A stretch of DNA of 64,000 bases from Calothrix sp. NIES-4105 (GTDB lineage Bacteria; Cyanobacteriota; Cyanobacteriia; Cyanobacteriales; Nostocaceae). This document shows, in pieces, positions 53,693-63,305 of this stretch. The notes under the pieces were generated by a model, which saw nothing but the letters and a program-made list of their open reading frames with translations, was not told the origin of the DNA and searched no databases. The position numbers were made by a program, and so were the translations under genes. Within the stretch, counting starts at the first letter, position 1. The number at the start of each line of letters is the position of its first letter. The DNA is taken from the NCBI RefSeq assembly GCF_002368415.1, contig NZ_AP018292.1, positions 124,001 to 188,000 on the forward strand, written 5' to 3'.

Positions 53693-54306
53693 ACGCAGAA
53701 AAAATAAACTTATCTTCCTTGCCTTGGTTGCCTCTAGATGAGAAATTAGCGTTTCCCAGAAATCCCGCCATATATTTTGCTATTGACTCTCAAGGTGTAA
53801 TTCAATACATTGGTCGCTCAATTGACCCAAAGAACCGTTGGGTAAGTCATCACAAGTACGAAGAATTAAAGGCAATTGGGGACATAAAGATAGTCTATTT
53901 ATTTGTTGATTCTTCTGATTTATTACCAGAACTTGAATCAACTATGATTTCTTGGTTCAACCCGCCTTTAAATATAGCTAAGTTTGCAACATACGCACAG
54001 GAAAAAACAATGACAATTGAAGATTGGGAAAAGCAGGTACAACAAGAAGCTAAGAAAGGTAAAGCACCATATGCAGATGTAATCGGCGCCGAACTTGCGG
54101 AACAATATCGTCGGCGCCTCCTATGGGTTGAAGAATTCAAGTCTTGGATGGAATATTCGCTCTTATCAAATGGTGTTTGGTCGTTTGTTTCCGACACTTA
54201 TGCTACTAGCGCGGTGTATAACATCATTCGTAGTAGGGGTATCAGACAATTCAAGAGTGTTAGTTATGTAGCTAATGTCATAGCATATAGTAGCAATATA
54301 GCGTAA
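53686..54306 (+). CDS. GIY-YIG endonuclease
   Basis: From ATG 53686 it encodes 206 residues. IYFAIDSQGVIQYIGRS, KNRWVSHH and ELESTMISWFNPPLN give the GIY-YIG motifs. The C-terminal ~110 residues form a different helical/basic domain without an XRE tail. The start overlaps the stop of the XRE remnant. Compared with the 50999 fusion it lacks the C-terminal HTH, so the two differ in DNA-recognition parts. Confidence 0.8.
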   Translation: MIDAEKINLSSLPWLPLDEKLAFPRNPAIYFAIDSQGVIQYIGRSIDPKNRWVSHHKYEELKAIGDIKIVYLFVDSSDLLPELESTMISWFNPPLNIAKFATYAQEKTMTIEDWEKQVQQEAKKGKAPYADVIGAELAEQYRRRLLWVEEFKSWMEYSLLSNGVWSFVSDTYATSAVYNIIRSRGIRQFKSVSYVANVIAYSSNIA

Positions 54307-54309
54307 TAA

Positions 54310-54930
54310 ATACTGGTCAAACGTAGCAAGTCTGTGCCTTGAATGTACGATGTGCGCTTTGAAATTGCAAAACCTCCCTTGGCAGGAGGTCTTGTAAAGG
54401 CAGTTACGCCGCTCTTTGTGGGTAAAGTTTGCTTTGACATTGCTTGCAGGCTTGGTAGTGAGGTAGGTGTTCCGCCTTCACAAACTAGGTGATGTTCCGC
54501 CTCTAACCGCTTAGGACTAGCGAATCCTATTAAGGTATTGACCTTACAAGCGCTCACCATTTAAGGTGTAGTCTGGTGTAGCTGGGTAGGCTAATTCCTA
54601 CCTTTTACAACCCACAGATTTACTGTTATTTGCACCGGATTATTCCGCTTTGTTAGCTACTCATAGGAATCATGCGGTTGGGCTGTTAGCCCAGGCTTTT
54701 TTAGAGTGGTTAATAACTAAGGTACTCTGCTACTAAAGATATTCTGGTATGTATAGTACGTGCTTTTCAGGTTTTTTTCCTAACTAGGCACCACTGACTG
54801 GAATATCTTATGAATGATTATATAACTAGTTATACAACCATTAATTATTATTTTACTATCAAACTTTAAATTCAAGTTGACAATTATACAATTCTTTATA
54901 TCTAAAGATATAGTTGTTAGCCTTATATAA
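54310..54930. other. Gap without a convincing gene; structured and low-coding
   Basis: The interval holds a short GC-rich inverted repeat (ACCTCCCTTGGCAGGAGGT) and a stretch in which different frames show fragments like PTKSGVTAFTRPPAKGG and HYQACKQC. These suggest a decayed HNH/zinc protein or an intron relic, but no frame is continuous. An AT-rich segment precedes the next gene. Confidence 0.4.
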
Positions 54931-54936
54931 ATAAGT

Positions 54937-55461
54937 ATGGCAGTTGTAACAAGTAACTTGCCAATATTTCAAAGTATGTCAAACTGCTTTAAACAGCTAA
55001 TTTTATCCGTTGGCGCCAATTACGTGCCCAAACAAAGCAGAGACATAATTACTGAGTTTTCTTCCGAACTATCTGCATTTACTCGTTACTTAATCTCGAT
55101 CAAGAACGAACAAATTACACATGTTCTTAAGGAACTAGATAAAGAGGTGGAAACGACAAGTAATACGCTTGCATTATTTGTGGAAGAGATGCTTGCTCCA
55201 AGTCGTGAAGATATTTATACCTTTGTTGGGGTTAAGAATAGAAATCAAGAAACGTTATATGGCGCCTATGTTGAGTTCTGCGAAAACAAAAACTTAAAAA
55301 CCTTATTGAGCGTACCGAAATTCAAGAACCAGCTACTTGAAGTTTGTCGTGAGATTGGTTGGAATGTAAGGGGAGCCAGACAACGTAATCAAGAGTACCG
55401 AATCTATGGTGTAAAATTACGCTCACAACAAGAGGTGGCGCCCTCTATAAGTGAATCATAA
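54937..55461 (+). CDS. Protein with a primase-like C-terminal winged helix
   Basis: This encodes 174 residues. The N-terminal two-thirds are helical. The C-terminus reads LYGAYVEFCENKNLKTLLSVPKFKNQLLEVCREIGWNVRGARQRNQEYRIYGVKL, which resembles the winged-helix end of phage/plasmid D5-family primases. Without the primase or ATPase part it is either a truncated or a separate DNA-binding protein. No clear ribosome site is seen. It precedes the 55535 gene in the same direction. Confidence 0.55.
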   Translation: MAVVTSNLPIFQSMSNCFKQLILSVGANYVPKQSRDIITEFSSELSAFTRYLISIKNEQITHVLKELDKEVETTSNTLALFVEEMLAPSREDIYTFVGVKNRNQETLYGAYVEFCENKNLKTLLSVPKFKNQLLEVCREIGWNVRGARQRNQEYRIYGVKLRSQQEVAPSISES

Positions 55462-55534
55462 ACTATCGCCTGCAACTATGTGCGAAGAGTAAGCAGGTAA
55501 ACCATTACTACACTGCACCTGATGCACGAGTGCA

Positions 55535-55813
55535 GTGTGGGATAACATCGCATCACTTGGGGAACTTGTATTAAAGGCGCCTGAACACGAATTAATAGCA
55601 GCGGCTGAACACTGTACTTCTGAACAAGTAGCTCATATTAAGAAGGCGGCACTCAGTGTCTGGCGCCCAGGTGTAAACCGTGATGTTGATTTTTGTGGTG
55701 AACGCTGTGAAGTTTGGGCGGTTGGCCAAGGTAGGGATGTTGATATCAAAACTCCGTCCGGCGCCAGATTGATTGTAAAACTTGGAAACTTACGCCCTTG
55801 GTTGGGAATTTAA
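55535..55813 (+). CDS. Hypothetical protein, first of a duplicated pair
   Basis: From GTG 55535 it encodes 92 residues: MWDNIASLGELVLKAPEHELIAAAEHCTSEQVAHIKKAALSVW, then FCGERCEVWAVGQGRDVDIKTPSGARLIVKLGNLRPWLG, an SH3-like beta barrel. The same beta region with decay is at 57425-57560. No ribosome site is clear. The tail (AVGQGRDVDIKTPSGARL) resembles the SH3-like parts of the ParB-like paralogues in style only; this comparison is weak. Confidence 0.6.
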   Translation: MWDNIASLGELVLKAPEHELIAAAEHCTSEQVAHIKKAALSVWRPGVNRDVDFCGERCEVWAVGQGRDVDIKTPSGARLIVKLGNLRPWLGI

Positions 55814-55887
55814 ATACGCAAGTTGCACGCAATCCTGTGCAGGCGCCTTAAAACGCCTGTACAGAATTGCGCCCGTAACAAAAAATT

Positions 55888-56017
55888 TGTGTCCGAATCG
55901 GGCACATTTGAATGTAGAACATTTGTACGTAATTACTAAACTTTTGAGAACAATTTGTTCTCGTTTGTGTCGGCGCCTATCGTTATGAGTGTTAAATTTT
56001 GGTAACCATTGGTTCCC
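55888..56017. promoter_or_regulatory. Three adjacent palindromes (GTGTCC, GAGAAC, GGGAAC types)
   Basis: TGTGTCC-(GAATC)-GGGCACA (55888-55906), GAGAAC-(AATTT)-GTTCTC (55946-55962) and GGTAAC-(CATTG)-GTTCCC (56001-56017) share a 5-nt centre and lie 55-57 nt apart, centre to centre. They precede the long gene at 56207. The first two reappear at 57639-57717. Confidence 0.65.
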
Positions 56018-56206
56018 ATATATATACTATTAACAGTTTGCTGATAATAACGGGTATAAACTGTGTTATTTATACATAAGATTTAGAAAATAAATGGCAT
56101 CAAAATTAGAGATTATTTTGACAAAAAAATAATTTTTATTCGAGATAAAAAACATTATTTACTTTAAAATATATCTAGTACTTATTGAAAGGGATGAATC
56201 TACATT

Positions 56207-57397
56207 ATGCCGACATTTAGAGTGTGTGACCGTTTAATATCTTTTGATTATCCAACTAGTTTGGCAGAGTGTACAGAACGGATTTTGTCACTAGCTGCTC
56301 AAATCAAAATATTAGATAGAACCGGGCAAAAAGAAGCGGCTATACTGGCTGATTGTGAACTCGCTATGTTGCATGAATGGCAGAACTCATCCTATCTTTT
56401 AACTATGATGTCAGTGCGTAATTGCTCTGGTGTTTCAGAATCAAAGCTCAAAGAAGAAGGCGCCTTAGTTCGTCACATGCAATCTGTACTGCTACGATTA
56501 CAAAAGCAGAATATAGAAATTGGTGAAGAAGCCAAAGTTATATGTCAATACGCGCGCGAGTGGTTAGCATCCAAGGGCTGTCAAGAAATCCCACCAGAGT
56601 ATTTAATCCCTGATAAATTCAAAGTGCAAGACTCCGCTGAAGCAGTCAAAGAAAGCAAGCTAGTGATGGCTGCTATAAATAATCAAGGTACTTTAACGCA
56701 GTTAGGAAAAGCTTTACAGGCTAAAATATCTCCTCAAAAAACAGTTACTCCGCCTAAGGATGTAAATCTATCTAACCAAATTGATGCATTTACCAAATGT
56801 CTTATTGAGATGGACACAAAACTGAATAATTTAGAAGCGGCTGAGTTACAACAGCGCACAGTACTAAAGAACGATACCGAAGCGTCATTACAACAAGTCG
56901 CAGTTGAGTTACAGACGTTACAGAGTAAAATTAATGATTTAGAAGAGTTGGAACTCGACAGAATTGAAACAACTCTTACTAGTGACCAAATCAAAGAACT
57001 AGTTTCTACAGTTACAATTAGTAACGGCGCCAGTATAACCGAATCGAATGATAGCGCGCGCTTGATGTCACTTCTCAAAAAATATCAAGACGAAATCAAA
57101 GCATTATCTACATCTAGAAAGGATAGACTATCTAAGCTAGAGAAGAAATTAGAATCATTATCAGGATTTGTTGAAGTAGAGCGCAACGTTAGAATGGCGC
57201 AGTACAAAGCAACTATTAGCAGTGTCAAAACTTTGAAGCAAGCCTGTCAATTTTTAACACAGGCGCCTGTAGATACAAATAAACAGGCACAAGTAGAACT
57301 GATGCTTTCTACCGTAGGGGTTTCATCTAGTAATTTTAGTAACAAGCAAGCTACTTCACAACCACAGCTTGTAACCGAGTTGACGCTATTTAATTAG
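56207..57397 (+). CDS. Coiled-coil protein of unknown function
   Basis: This encodes 396 residues with GAAAGGGATGAATC before the ATG. The N-terminal ~140 residues include CDRLISFDYPTSLAECTERILSL and a helical bundle. Residues 180-330 form a coiled coil (TKLNNLEAAELQQRTVLKND, LQTLQSKINDLEEL). The C-terminus is short and variable. It is flanked by the two copies of a ~310-bp duplicated segment. A role in DNA/partition is conceivable from its context only. Confidence 0.65.
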   Translation: MPTFRVCDRLISFDYPTSLAECTERILSLAAQIKILDRTGQKEAAILADCELAMLHEWQNSSYLLTMMSVRNCSGVSESKLKEEGALVRHMQSVLLRLQKQNIEIGEEAKVICQYAREWLASKGCQEIPPEYLIPDKFKVQDSAEAVKESKLVMAAINNQGTLTQLGKALQAKISPQKTVTPPKDVNLSNQIDAFTKCLIEMDTKLNNLEAAELQQRTVLKNDTEASLQQVAVELQTLQSKINDLEELELDRIETTLTSDQIKELVSTVTISNGASITESNDSARLMSLLKKYQDEIKALSTSRKDRLSKLEKKLESLSGFVEVERNVRMAQYKATISSVKTLKQACQFLTQAPVDTNKQAQVELMLSTVGVSSSNFSNKQATSQPQLVTELTLFN

Positions 57398-57424
57398 AAA
57401 AATTGGCGCCCCCCTTAAAATAGC

Positions 57425-57735
57425 TCCAGTCGATTTCTGCGGTGAACGCTGTGAAGTTTGGGCTGCGTTCGTCTTGAAAGGGATGTTGATATAAAAACTC
57501 CGTCCGGCGCCTTTCTTTATTAGTGAAACTGGGTAACTTGTGTCCCTGATTAGGAATTTAAATACAATACTTAAGCGCAATTCAGGAAGTGCGCCTCAAA
57601 ACGCTTGTACGCTATAAAGGCGCGCGTTTTCAAAATTTTGTGTCCAAATCGGGCACATTTGAATGTAGAACATTTGTACTTTTTTAGATACTAAATTTTT
57701 GAGAACCAATGGTTCTTGTTTGTGTCGGCGCCGAT
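57425..57735. repeat. Decayed duplicate of 55690-55990
   Basis: The segment repeats the end of the 55535 gene (GATTTCTGCGGTGAACGC, GTGAAGTTTGGGC) with frame-breaking changes. It then repeats the palindromic block TGTGTCC-(AAATC)-GGGCACA (57639-57657) and GAGAAC-(CAATG)-GTTCTt (57701-57717). The two copies flank the 56207 gene in direct orientation. The second copy no longer codes. No gene is seen from 57740 to 58150. Confidence 0.8.
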
Positions 57736-58159
57736 ACCAACTTCAACACCAAAAAGTTGAGAATATAAGCGCGCGTAGCTGCTTGTAGGTCAAAGTTTCC
57801 GCATTGCCTTGACTTAATACAACGTAAGAGGTGTATTAATCTGATTTAATCTCTACAAATATCTCTGCCGCATCAACCAAGTATTTAATTATACTAAATT
57901 TCACATTTGACTTTTTTTTATGAAGATACCGAAAAAATAAGCAATTATCCTTAACTGCATAGTATAATCCCTACAATATCAGACTTTTACAATTTTTGAC
58001 ATTACTTATGTATGTAATATTGCTTAAATTTTTAGTAATTTTTGCTACTATGAATTAAGTAATTTTGTTTGCTGATGTCAAAAATCAAGTATTTAGTTTG
58101 TTTTTGATTACCAAGAACGTAGTAAGTATTCGCTATCTTTTTAGGAGATATTTAGGGAT

Positions 58160-58810
58160 ATGCAAAGGTTATTTATGACTGTTGCAGGAGCCGTATTAAT
58201 GGCTTTAGGTTCTGGAACTTATGCCCCTGTTCAAGCTGCTTTACTAGACTTCAACTTTACTAGTGTATCAGGTGTGACTGGTTCGTTTACCTTAGATACA
58301 GACACTAAATTCTCTCCTCAACCATCTGCAGGTGCAGGACCTGGACTTCCAGGAATTTTATATCCGAATGCTGTTTCTAATTTCTTTTTATCATCACCAC
58401 AATTGAATTTGAATGGTGTTACTGCAGATTATGAGGTTGTACCACCAGCCACTTCTGACCGCCTTGGTCTTCCCCCAGGTTTAGGAGTTCTTAGTGGCGC
58501 TGTTTATCCATCAGGATGTTCAGCACAAAACTTTGGTTGTTTGGTTACTGCTGGTGTACTTTATGCAGGCAACCTTTCACAACTTCCTGTACTTTCTGAT
58601 AATCCTGTTGACTATAAAAGTCTAGGTATTGAATTCTTTGACCCTCAAACAGGAGAACAAATTAACCTTACCCCTGATTTGTACACCAACTTTCAAGTTG
58701 TCCGTAGACAGTCTATTCCTGAAGAGAGCAGTTCTTTAAGTTTGTTAATTTTTGGCGTTGTTAGTACTTGTTTGCTATCCAAGCGCATTCAGAAATCGGT
58801 CACATTATAA
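58160..58810 (+). CDS. PEP-CTERM-like exported protein
   Basis: This encodes 216 residues with AGGAGATATTTAGGGAT before the ATG. A signal peptide (MQRLFMTVAGAVLMALGSGT) is followed by a beta-rich domain with LLDFNFTSVSGVTGSFTLDTDT and GCSAQNFGCL. The C-terminus IPEESSSLSLLIFGVVSTCLLSKRIQ resembles a PEP-CTERM anchor with a degenerate motif. The paralogue at 60861-61512 has the same N-terminal and domain pattern. It is likely sorted by exosortase and anchored or released from the cell surface. Confidence 0.8.
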   Translation: MQRLFMTVAGAVLMALGSGTYAPVQAALLDFNFTSVSGVTGSFTLDTDTKFSPQPSAGAGPGLPGILYPNAVSNFFLSSPQLNLNGVTADYEVVPPATSDRLGLPPGLGVLSGAVYPSGCSAQNFGCLVTAGVLYAGNLSQLPVLSDNPVDYKSLGIEFFDPQTGEQINLTPDLYTNFQVVRRQSIPEESSSLSLLIFGVVSTCLLSKRIQKSVTL

Positions 58811-58980
58811 TAGATGCTTTTCTTTTAATAACTTAGCTACATTCTCCTCCGCTCCTGAGTGGAGTTAGAATGGAGATAAATGGTCTGAAGATTAATTAAA
58901 GCACATAATATAAGGCACCTTCTAACAATTCATACTGGAGCGTTTATATCAGCAGGAGATTTAGAGGCGCCTGTTTATCT

Positions 58981-59114
58981 ATAAGTATTTAAATGTCTAA
59001 AGATTTAAGTATCTGGGTATTTATCAGTGTCATCGTCTCTAGTTTGTTCGTGAAAAGAGTATAAGGGTACGGTGCCTGTAAGTATCTAGACATTTAAATA
59101 TTTAGGTATTTAAT
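58981..59114. repeat. Two STRR heptamer stretches
   Basis: Heptamers occupy 58981-59022 and 59079-59114 (aagtatt-taaatgt-ctaaaga; aagtatc-tagacat-ttaaata). They precede the PadR pseudogene. Confidence 0.6.
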
Positions 59115-59126
59115 ATATTGGTGCCG

Positions 59127-59393
59127 CTACTTCCCCAAAGCTTGCTTACCCCTCTCGGTCAACGCATAACCGAATGCGCCTCTTACCTCCCCACTGTAAC
59201 TCTTCCTCTACCCACCAAAAGGAAATAAATTCGTTTTTCTCTAACCATTCAAGGTTAGGACAAAGATTGTTAATGGTTAAATACGAATTATAAAGTTTGT
59301 TAAATTCCTCTTCAATCTTTAATCCATAAAGCGGTTTTTCAGAATCGCGATTTTAATAGCAGCATGTCTCTGCATGTTAAGCTTTTTACTCAT
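59127..59393 (-). pseudogene. Broken PadR-like gene (third copy)
   Basis: From ATG 59393 the start MSKKLNMQ is followed by frame changes, but fragments KPLYGLKIEEEFNKLYNS, PNLEWLEKNEF and the wing are clear and match the intact genes at 40082 and 42222. Several indels make it non-functional. Confidence 0.8.
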
Positions 59394-59593
59394 CAGCGCG
59401 TCAACACCTATCACTCAATAATATATACTAGCAGTAACGAATTAACTTTATATCGGTGCCCATTTCCTGCATAAATATCGGCGCCATCACGACTCCAGTA
59501 TCTAATAAAAAACTCTGGTATTATCCATTACCAGAGTCGCAAGTGGATCATCTACGAAAAAAACGAGCGCAGACGCCAATTTTTTTGCTGCAA

Positions 59594-60022
59594 TTATTTT
59601 ATATCGTTAAGTACATATTTTCTACTTCTTACAACCTGGTAATTATTCGTAAACTTGTTAGCAGTTTCTACTACATAAACATTATCAATGGGTTTATTTT
59701 GGTCGATTGCTTCTATTCCAGCTTGAGTGAAACAAAGAATAGGTTGTACAAATCTCACTTTCCTGAGTTCCTTTAACGCGCGCGCTTGTCCCTTAAGGGG
59801 AGAACGTACCAAATCTAAAATTCTGTACGCTAATAAATTACACGAATCATCAAAAGTATTATCAGGAAAGAGTTTCAGCCTATAAATCTGTTTGATTTTT
59901 TCAACCAACTTGCGGTGCTGAATGCAAATTTTTTTAATCGCTTTGACATGCTGAAACCTTTGATAGGCATGAATTTTAGCATTTAAAGTTTTCCTTAACG
60001 TACAAAATTTCCGTTTGGGCAC
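59594..60022 (-). CDS. Basic hypothetical protein
   Basis: From GTG 60022 (AGGAG 5 nt ahead) it encodes 142 residues, rich in Lys/Arg: KRKFCTLRKTLNAKIHAYQRFQHVKAIKKICIQHRKLVEKIK, then RILDLVRSPLKGQARALKELRKVRFVQPILCF. The basic helices look nucleic-acid-binding. No family is recognised. It lies between the PadR remnant and a PEP-CTERM gene of the same strand. Confidence 0.55.
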   Translation of the reverse strand: MPKRKFCTLRKTLNAKIHAYQRFQHVKAIKKICIQHRKLVEKIKQIYRLKLFPDNTFDDSCNLLAYRILDLVRSPLKGQARALKELRKVRFVQPILCFTQAGIEAIDQNKPIDNVYVVETANKFTNNYQVVRSRKYVLNDIK

Positions 60023-60044
60023 GATGACTCCTAAAATTCATGCT

Positions 60045-60599
60045 TTAGTTGCAGCGTGCATCATTTACACGTCGATGCCATCTGGAACATAAGAAAGCGG
60101 CGCCGATTATACCTATGGCAAGTAATGCAGTAATAGTATTTGGCTCTGGGACTTTTTGAGATGTTATTGGATTAGGATTATCAATAATTGTAAAACTGCC
60201 TAAATTAGCATTTGGGTCAACAGTGTATCCATCACCAGGTGTCAAACCAATAGTAATGCTTTCCGGTTCCTCAGTAATGCCGTCATCAATGATGGTTGAT
60301 AGCAACGTGCCTCTTGTTGCTCCTCCTGTTAGAGTGACTGCTACTTTATTAACCAAGCCGTTTTCTACTAACGGTTTAAATCCTGTAATGTTTGTGCTGC
60401 CATCTACAAAGAAGTTGATGTCACTGCCAGTTGGGTCGGTGTCTTCTAGTAAGGATACAAAAACCGTCAGACCATTATCAGGTACTGGTTCACTTAAATT
60501 GAAGTTCCAACGCAGTTGATCGCCCTCTTGCAACGTTGTTGGCTCTACCGAAAAGCTAATCTTAGGTATCAGAAAATTTGATGTCATACTTTGATACAT
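60045..60599 (-). CDS. PEP-CTERM protein with a Calx-beta-like domain
   Basis: This encodes 184 residues. The N-terminal domain has ISFSVEPTTLQEGDQLRWNFNLSEPV, VFVSLLEDTDPTGSDINFFVDG and ITEEPESITIGLTPGDGY, patterns of Calx-beta-type calcium-binding beta sandwiches. The C-terminus VPEPNTITALLAIGIIGAAFLCSRWHRR is a full PEP-CTERM motif, helix and basic end. There is no N-terminal signal, so its export is unclear and the true start may be further upstream. Confidence 0.75.
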   Translation of the reverse strand: MYQSMTSNFLIPKISFSVEPTTLQEGDQLRWNFNLSEPVPDNGLTVFVSLLEDTDPTGSDINFFVDGSTNITGFKPLVENGLVNKVAVTLTGGATRGTLLSTIIDDGITEEPESITIGLTPGDGYTVDPNANLGSFTIIDNPNPITSQKVPEPNTITALLAIGIIGAAFLCSRWHRRVNDARCN

Positions 60600-60860
60600 A
60601 GTGATGCAAAGATTTTGATTATAAGCGCATCATGACTACAATAAATGAATTTAATCACTTAAGAGTATTTCGGCATGAGTCATTATCAAAATATACCAGA
60701 ATAAATTAAAAAGTAGAACAGGCGCCTACAATGCGCGGTATTAGCAAGCGGTGCCAGTTTCTGTATCGTTGTTAATTGGCATAAAAAAAATAAGTTTACC
60801 GTGCGACAAATGTCAATATATAAAAGTAAATAGCTTAAAGTTAAAAACAAATAATTATCG

Positions 60861-61512
60861 TCAAGCTGCTGCCTTCAAAGTGCCGGAATTCCGTTTTATT
60901 AGTAAACCTACAACCCCAACAGCACTTATTAAGATACTTAAGGCAGAGTTTGATTCAGGAACTTGCCTAGAAGCAACTTTTAAGCTGGTAATATTGTCGC
61001 GGATGAGCAACTGGTTTGTTGCAGGATCAAAGACATCAATACCAACACCTCTAGAATAGGAAACCGGATTGTCAGAAAGTATGGGTAATTGTGTTTGCTC
61101 TCCTGAGTAAAATAGCGCAACATTAAATAAACAGGTGAAGCCAGGGGAAGTTATGCATCCAGGTGGATAACTAACACCACTAAGAACTCCTAAATTTGGA
61201 GGAAAACCAATAAAATCAGAAGTAACAGATGGAACCACATTAAACTCAGTGGTAACGTTACTTAAATTGACATACGGCGCCAAGATCGAAAAGTTAGAAA
61301 CAGCGCCTGGGTATGCGACTCCTGTAACATCAGGTCGAAATATAGCAGGCGCCTGAGATGGAGGGGTGTTTGTGTTCAAGGTAAATGTCCCTGTTGCACC
61401 ACTATTCGTAGAAAAGTTAAAGTCTAGTATTGCAGCCTGAACTGGTTGTACACATACAGTTCCCAAAGCAATAAAGCTTACTGTGGCAACAGCAAGAGAT
61501 AATTTCTGCATA
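60861..61512 (-). CDS. PEP-CTERM-like exported protein, paralogue of the 58160 protein
   Basis: From ATG 61512 it encodes 216 residues. The signal MQKLSLAVATVSFIALGTVC and ILDFNFSTNSGATGTFTLNTNT, VSNFSILAPYVNLSNVTTEF match the 58160 product, and the C-terminus VPESNSALSILISAVGVVGLLIKR is a degenerate PEP-CTERM motif. A TTG at 61526 would add five residues. The two paralogues lie ~2 kb apart in opposite directions. The palindrome at 61563-61594 is upstream. Confidence 0.8.
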
Positions 61513-61562
61513 TGTTTTTTAAACAAGGTCTAGCACCAAAAAGTATACTTTGGGTACTGGAC

Positions 61563-61594
61563 TTAATATCTACTACTTAAGTAGTAGATATTAA
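61563..61594. promoter_or_regulatory. Perfect 32-nt palindrome
   Basis: The arms TTAATATCTACTACTT and AAGTAGTAGATATTAA join without a loop. It lies between the ends of two leftward genes, 51 nt upstream of the 61512 start. It could be an operator or a cruciform site; no T-run follows leftward. Confidence 0.5.
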
Positions 61595-61661
61595 AAAAGC
61601 TTAATATTAAAGTGCGTTTTAGTCTTGCTGACTGTGAAACAAGCTGAAAAATTATACTTTG

Positions 61662-63134
61662 TCAATTTTGAAATACTGTTTCATTTGTTTCATAGTAATT
61701 TTGTTTTAGATCAGAAATAAAACTAGCAATTGCATTGATATCCTTGTGTAAGGTTCCATCCACCGCGCGATAACCATAACGGTTCCAACCACTCCATCCT
61801 AGAGACTCTCCGACATAGCCAAATTCTTTGATAATTGCTTCGATGTCAGTATTTCGTTCCACGTACTGGCGCCCATTATTAATTTCCTCCTGTTGAAAGG
61901 CGTTCATAGCTTTAAGTTGGACTAATTCCTGCTCTTGAGTAGATACCACGTCCTTTAAATCTTTAACTTCAGCTATTAACACTGGTAACAGCAGAACAAA
62001 ATTGGGATGAATTGTATCGTTGACTTTGTGACTCAACGGCGCCTCAAAACTATCTTTCTTCAAGGACTCCAGAGCTTGCTCCAATTCAGCAACACGTTGT
62101 TCTAATTGTTGATTCTTAGCTTGCTTTGAACGTATTGCAACTAACTCTTGTTCTTTTACTGAAAGTTGTTGACGTAATTCTTGGTTGGCTTTTTCTAATG
62201 AGAGCGCGCGTTGTTCATAAGATTTAATTGTGGACAGAGCTGCTTTTTCTCCTGCTTCTTGAGCTTTAACAGTTTCTCCAAGCATTTCTTCTTTAAAATC
62301 TCGTTTGAAAGCATCAAGCCTTTTTTGTACCTCCTGCTCCACTTCCTCAATAGTAAACAAACGTTCGGATTTTGACTTATTCTTTACAACTATTTTTGGT
62401 TCCGGCGCCAATTGTTCTGGCTTAAACAACATACTAGCTACTCCGCCATTCGTGGCAGTGTAGTCTAAAAGAACCCAAAAATTGTTACCATCTCTCTCTT
62501 TAATTTCTCCAGTAGAACCATTGTATGCATCGTTAGTCTTAACTATTATTCTCATTCCCGGCGCCAGTTCTGCGGGATTAACTTCTTCGGTTGAAGTAGT
62601 TTTGGTTGTGAGTGCATTATTGTTCTTTATCTTGAAACCAGATAAAGTGGTAGCCGCGCGCTTGACTTGTGCAGCAGTTTTCTTACCACCGTTTATTACG
62701 GATTCTAGAAACTTATCAGCAACCTTACTTAGCTGAACTAATGCACTAACACTCCATTTTTGTACTTTTGAGCGGATAGATTCTTGGCGAATTGGTTGTA
62801 AACCATCAAACCAGCCAGCAATTTCCATTGAGCTTTTAGCCAGATACTGACTGGCGCCGAAATCTTCGCACTTTATCCACTGCTCGAATACTTTCTTCCC
62901 GTCTGGTAAGAATGCAACGCAATCGTTGTAAAGTTCTCGCAACATTCGACCAATTCCGAGTAACCCATCTAAGGTGGCGCCTATAAATCCGAAAAAACTG
63001 CCAAGCGTGCTTTTGGCTCTGTTTTTTAGGTCGAGATTCTCAAAACGATCGTAATTAAAACTATAGTTCAAAACAACTGGTGTAGATGGTGTATTTGAAC
63101 TAGCAGTGCGAAAGCCCTGGTTTTGTGTAACCAT
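61662..63134 (-). CDS. Large coiled-coil protein with a KOW-like middle
   Basis: This encodes 490 residues. The N-terminus is helical with LGSFFGFIGATLDGLLGIG, and residues ~200-245 read LAPGMRIIVKTNDAYNGSTGEIKERDGNNFWVLLDY, a KOW/SH3-like strand set. Residues 265-420 form a long coiled coil (VEQEVQKRLDAFKRDFKEEM, YEQRALSLEKANQELRQQL). The end has GYVGESLGWSGWNRYGYRAVDGT. I do not recognise a named family; it is probably a structural or DNA-associated plasmid protein. Confidence 0.65.
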   Translation of the reverse strand: MVTQNQGFRTASSNTPSTPVVLNYSFNYDRFENLDLKNRAKSTLGSFFGFIGATLDGLLGIGRMLRELYNDCVAFLPDGKKVFEQWIKCEDFGASQYLAKSSMEIAGWFDGLQPIRQESIRSKVQKWSVSALVQLSKVADKFLESVINGGKKTAAQVKRAATTLSGFKIKNNNALTTKTTSTEEVNPAELAPGMRIIVKTNDAYNGSTGEIKERDGNNFWVLLDYTATNGGVASMLFKPEQLAPEPKIVVKNKSKSERLFTIEEVEQEVQKRLDAFKRDFKEEMLGETVKAQEAGEKAALSTIKSYEQRALSLEKANQELRQQLSVKEQELVAIRSKQAKNQQLEQRVAELEQALESLKKDSFEAPLSHKVNDTIHPNFVLLLPVLIAEVKDLKDVVSTQEQELVQLKAMNAFQQEEINNGRQYVERNTDIEAIIKEFGYVGESLGWSGWNRYGYRAVDGTLHKDINAIASFISDLKQNYYETNETVFQN

Positions 63135-63305
63135 AGTAGTTGCTTTTTTATACTTGGGCGCCTGTTTAAGACCTTTTGGGGAATGCAGCAGGCGCCTTGT
63201 TTCTTTTGCTTAGGAATATTATAACGATTAATCGACTGATGGAATGATTCATTAATCAAAATTAATGTTAATCTGGTAATCGACAATAGGAACGTAGGAT
63301 GTATT

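Noticed and set aside
54310-54600. Group II intron or HNH endonuclease in the gap after the GIY-YIG gene
   Set aside because: Fragments of zinc-like cysteine pairs and a hairpin are visible, but no reverse transcriptase, intron domain V or continuous frame.
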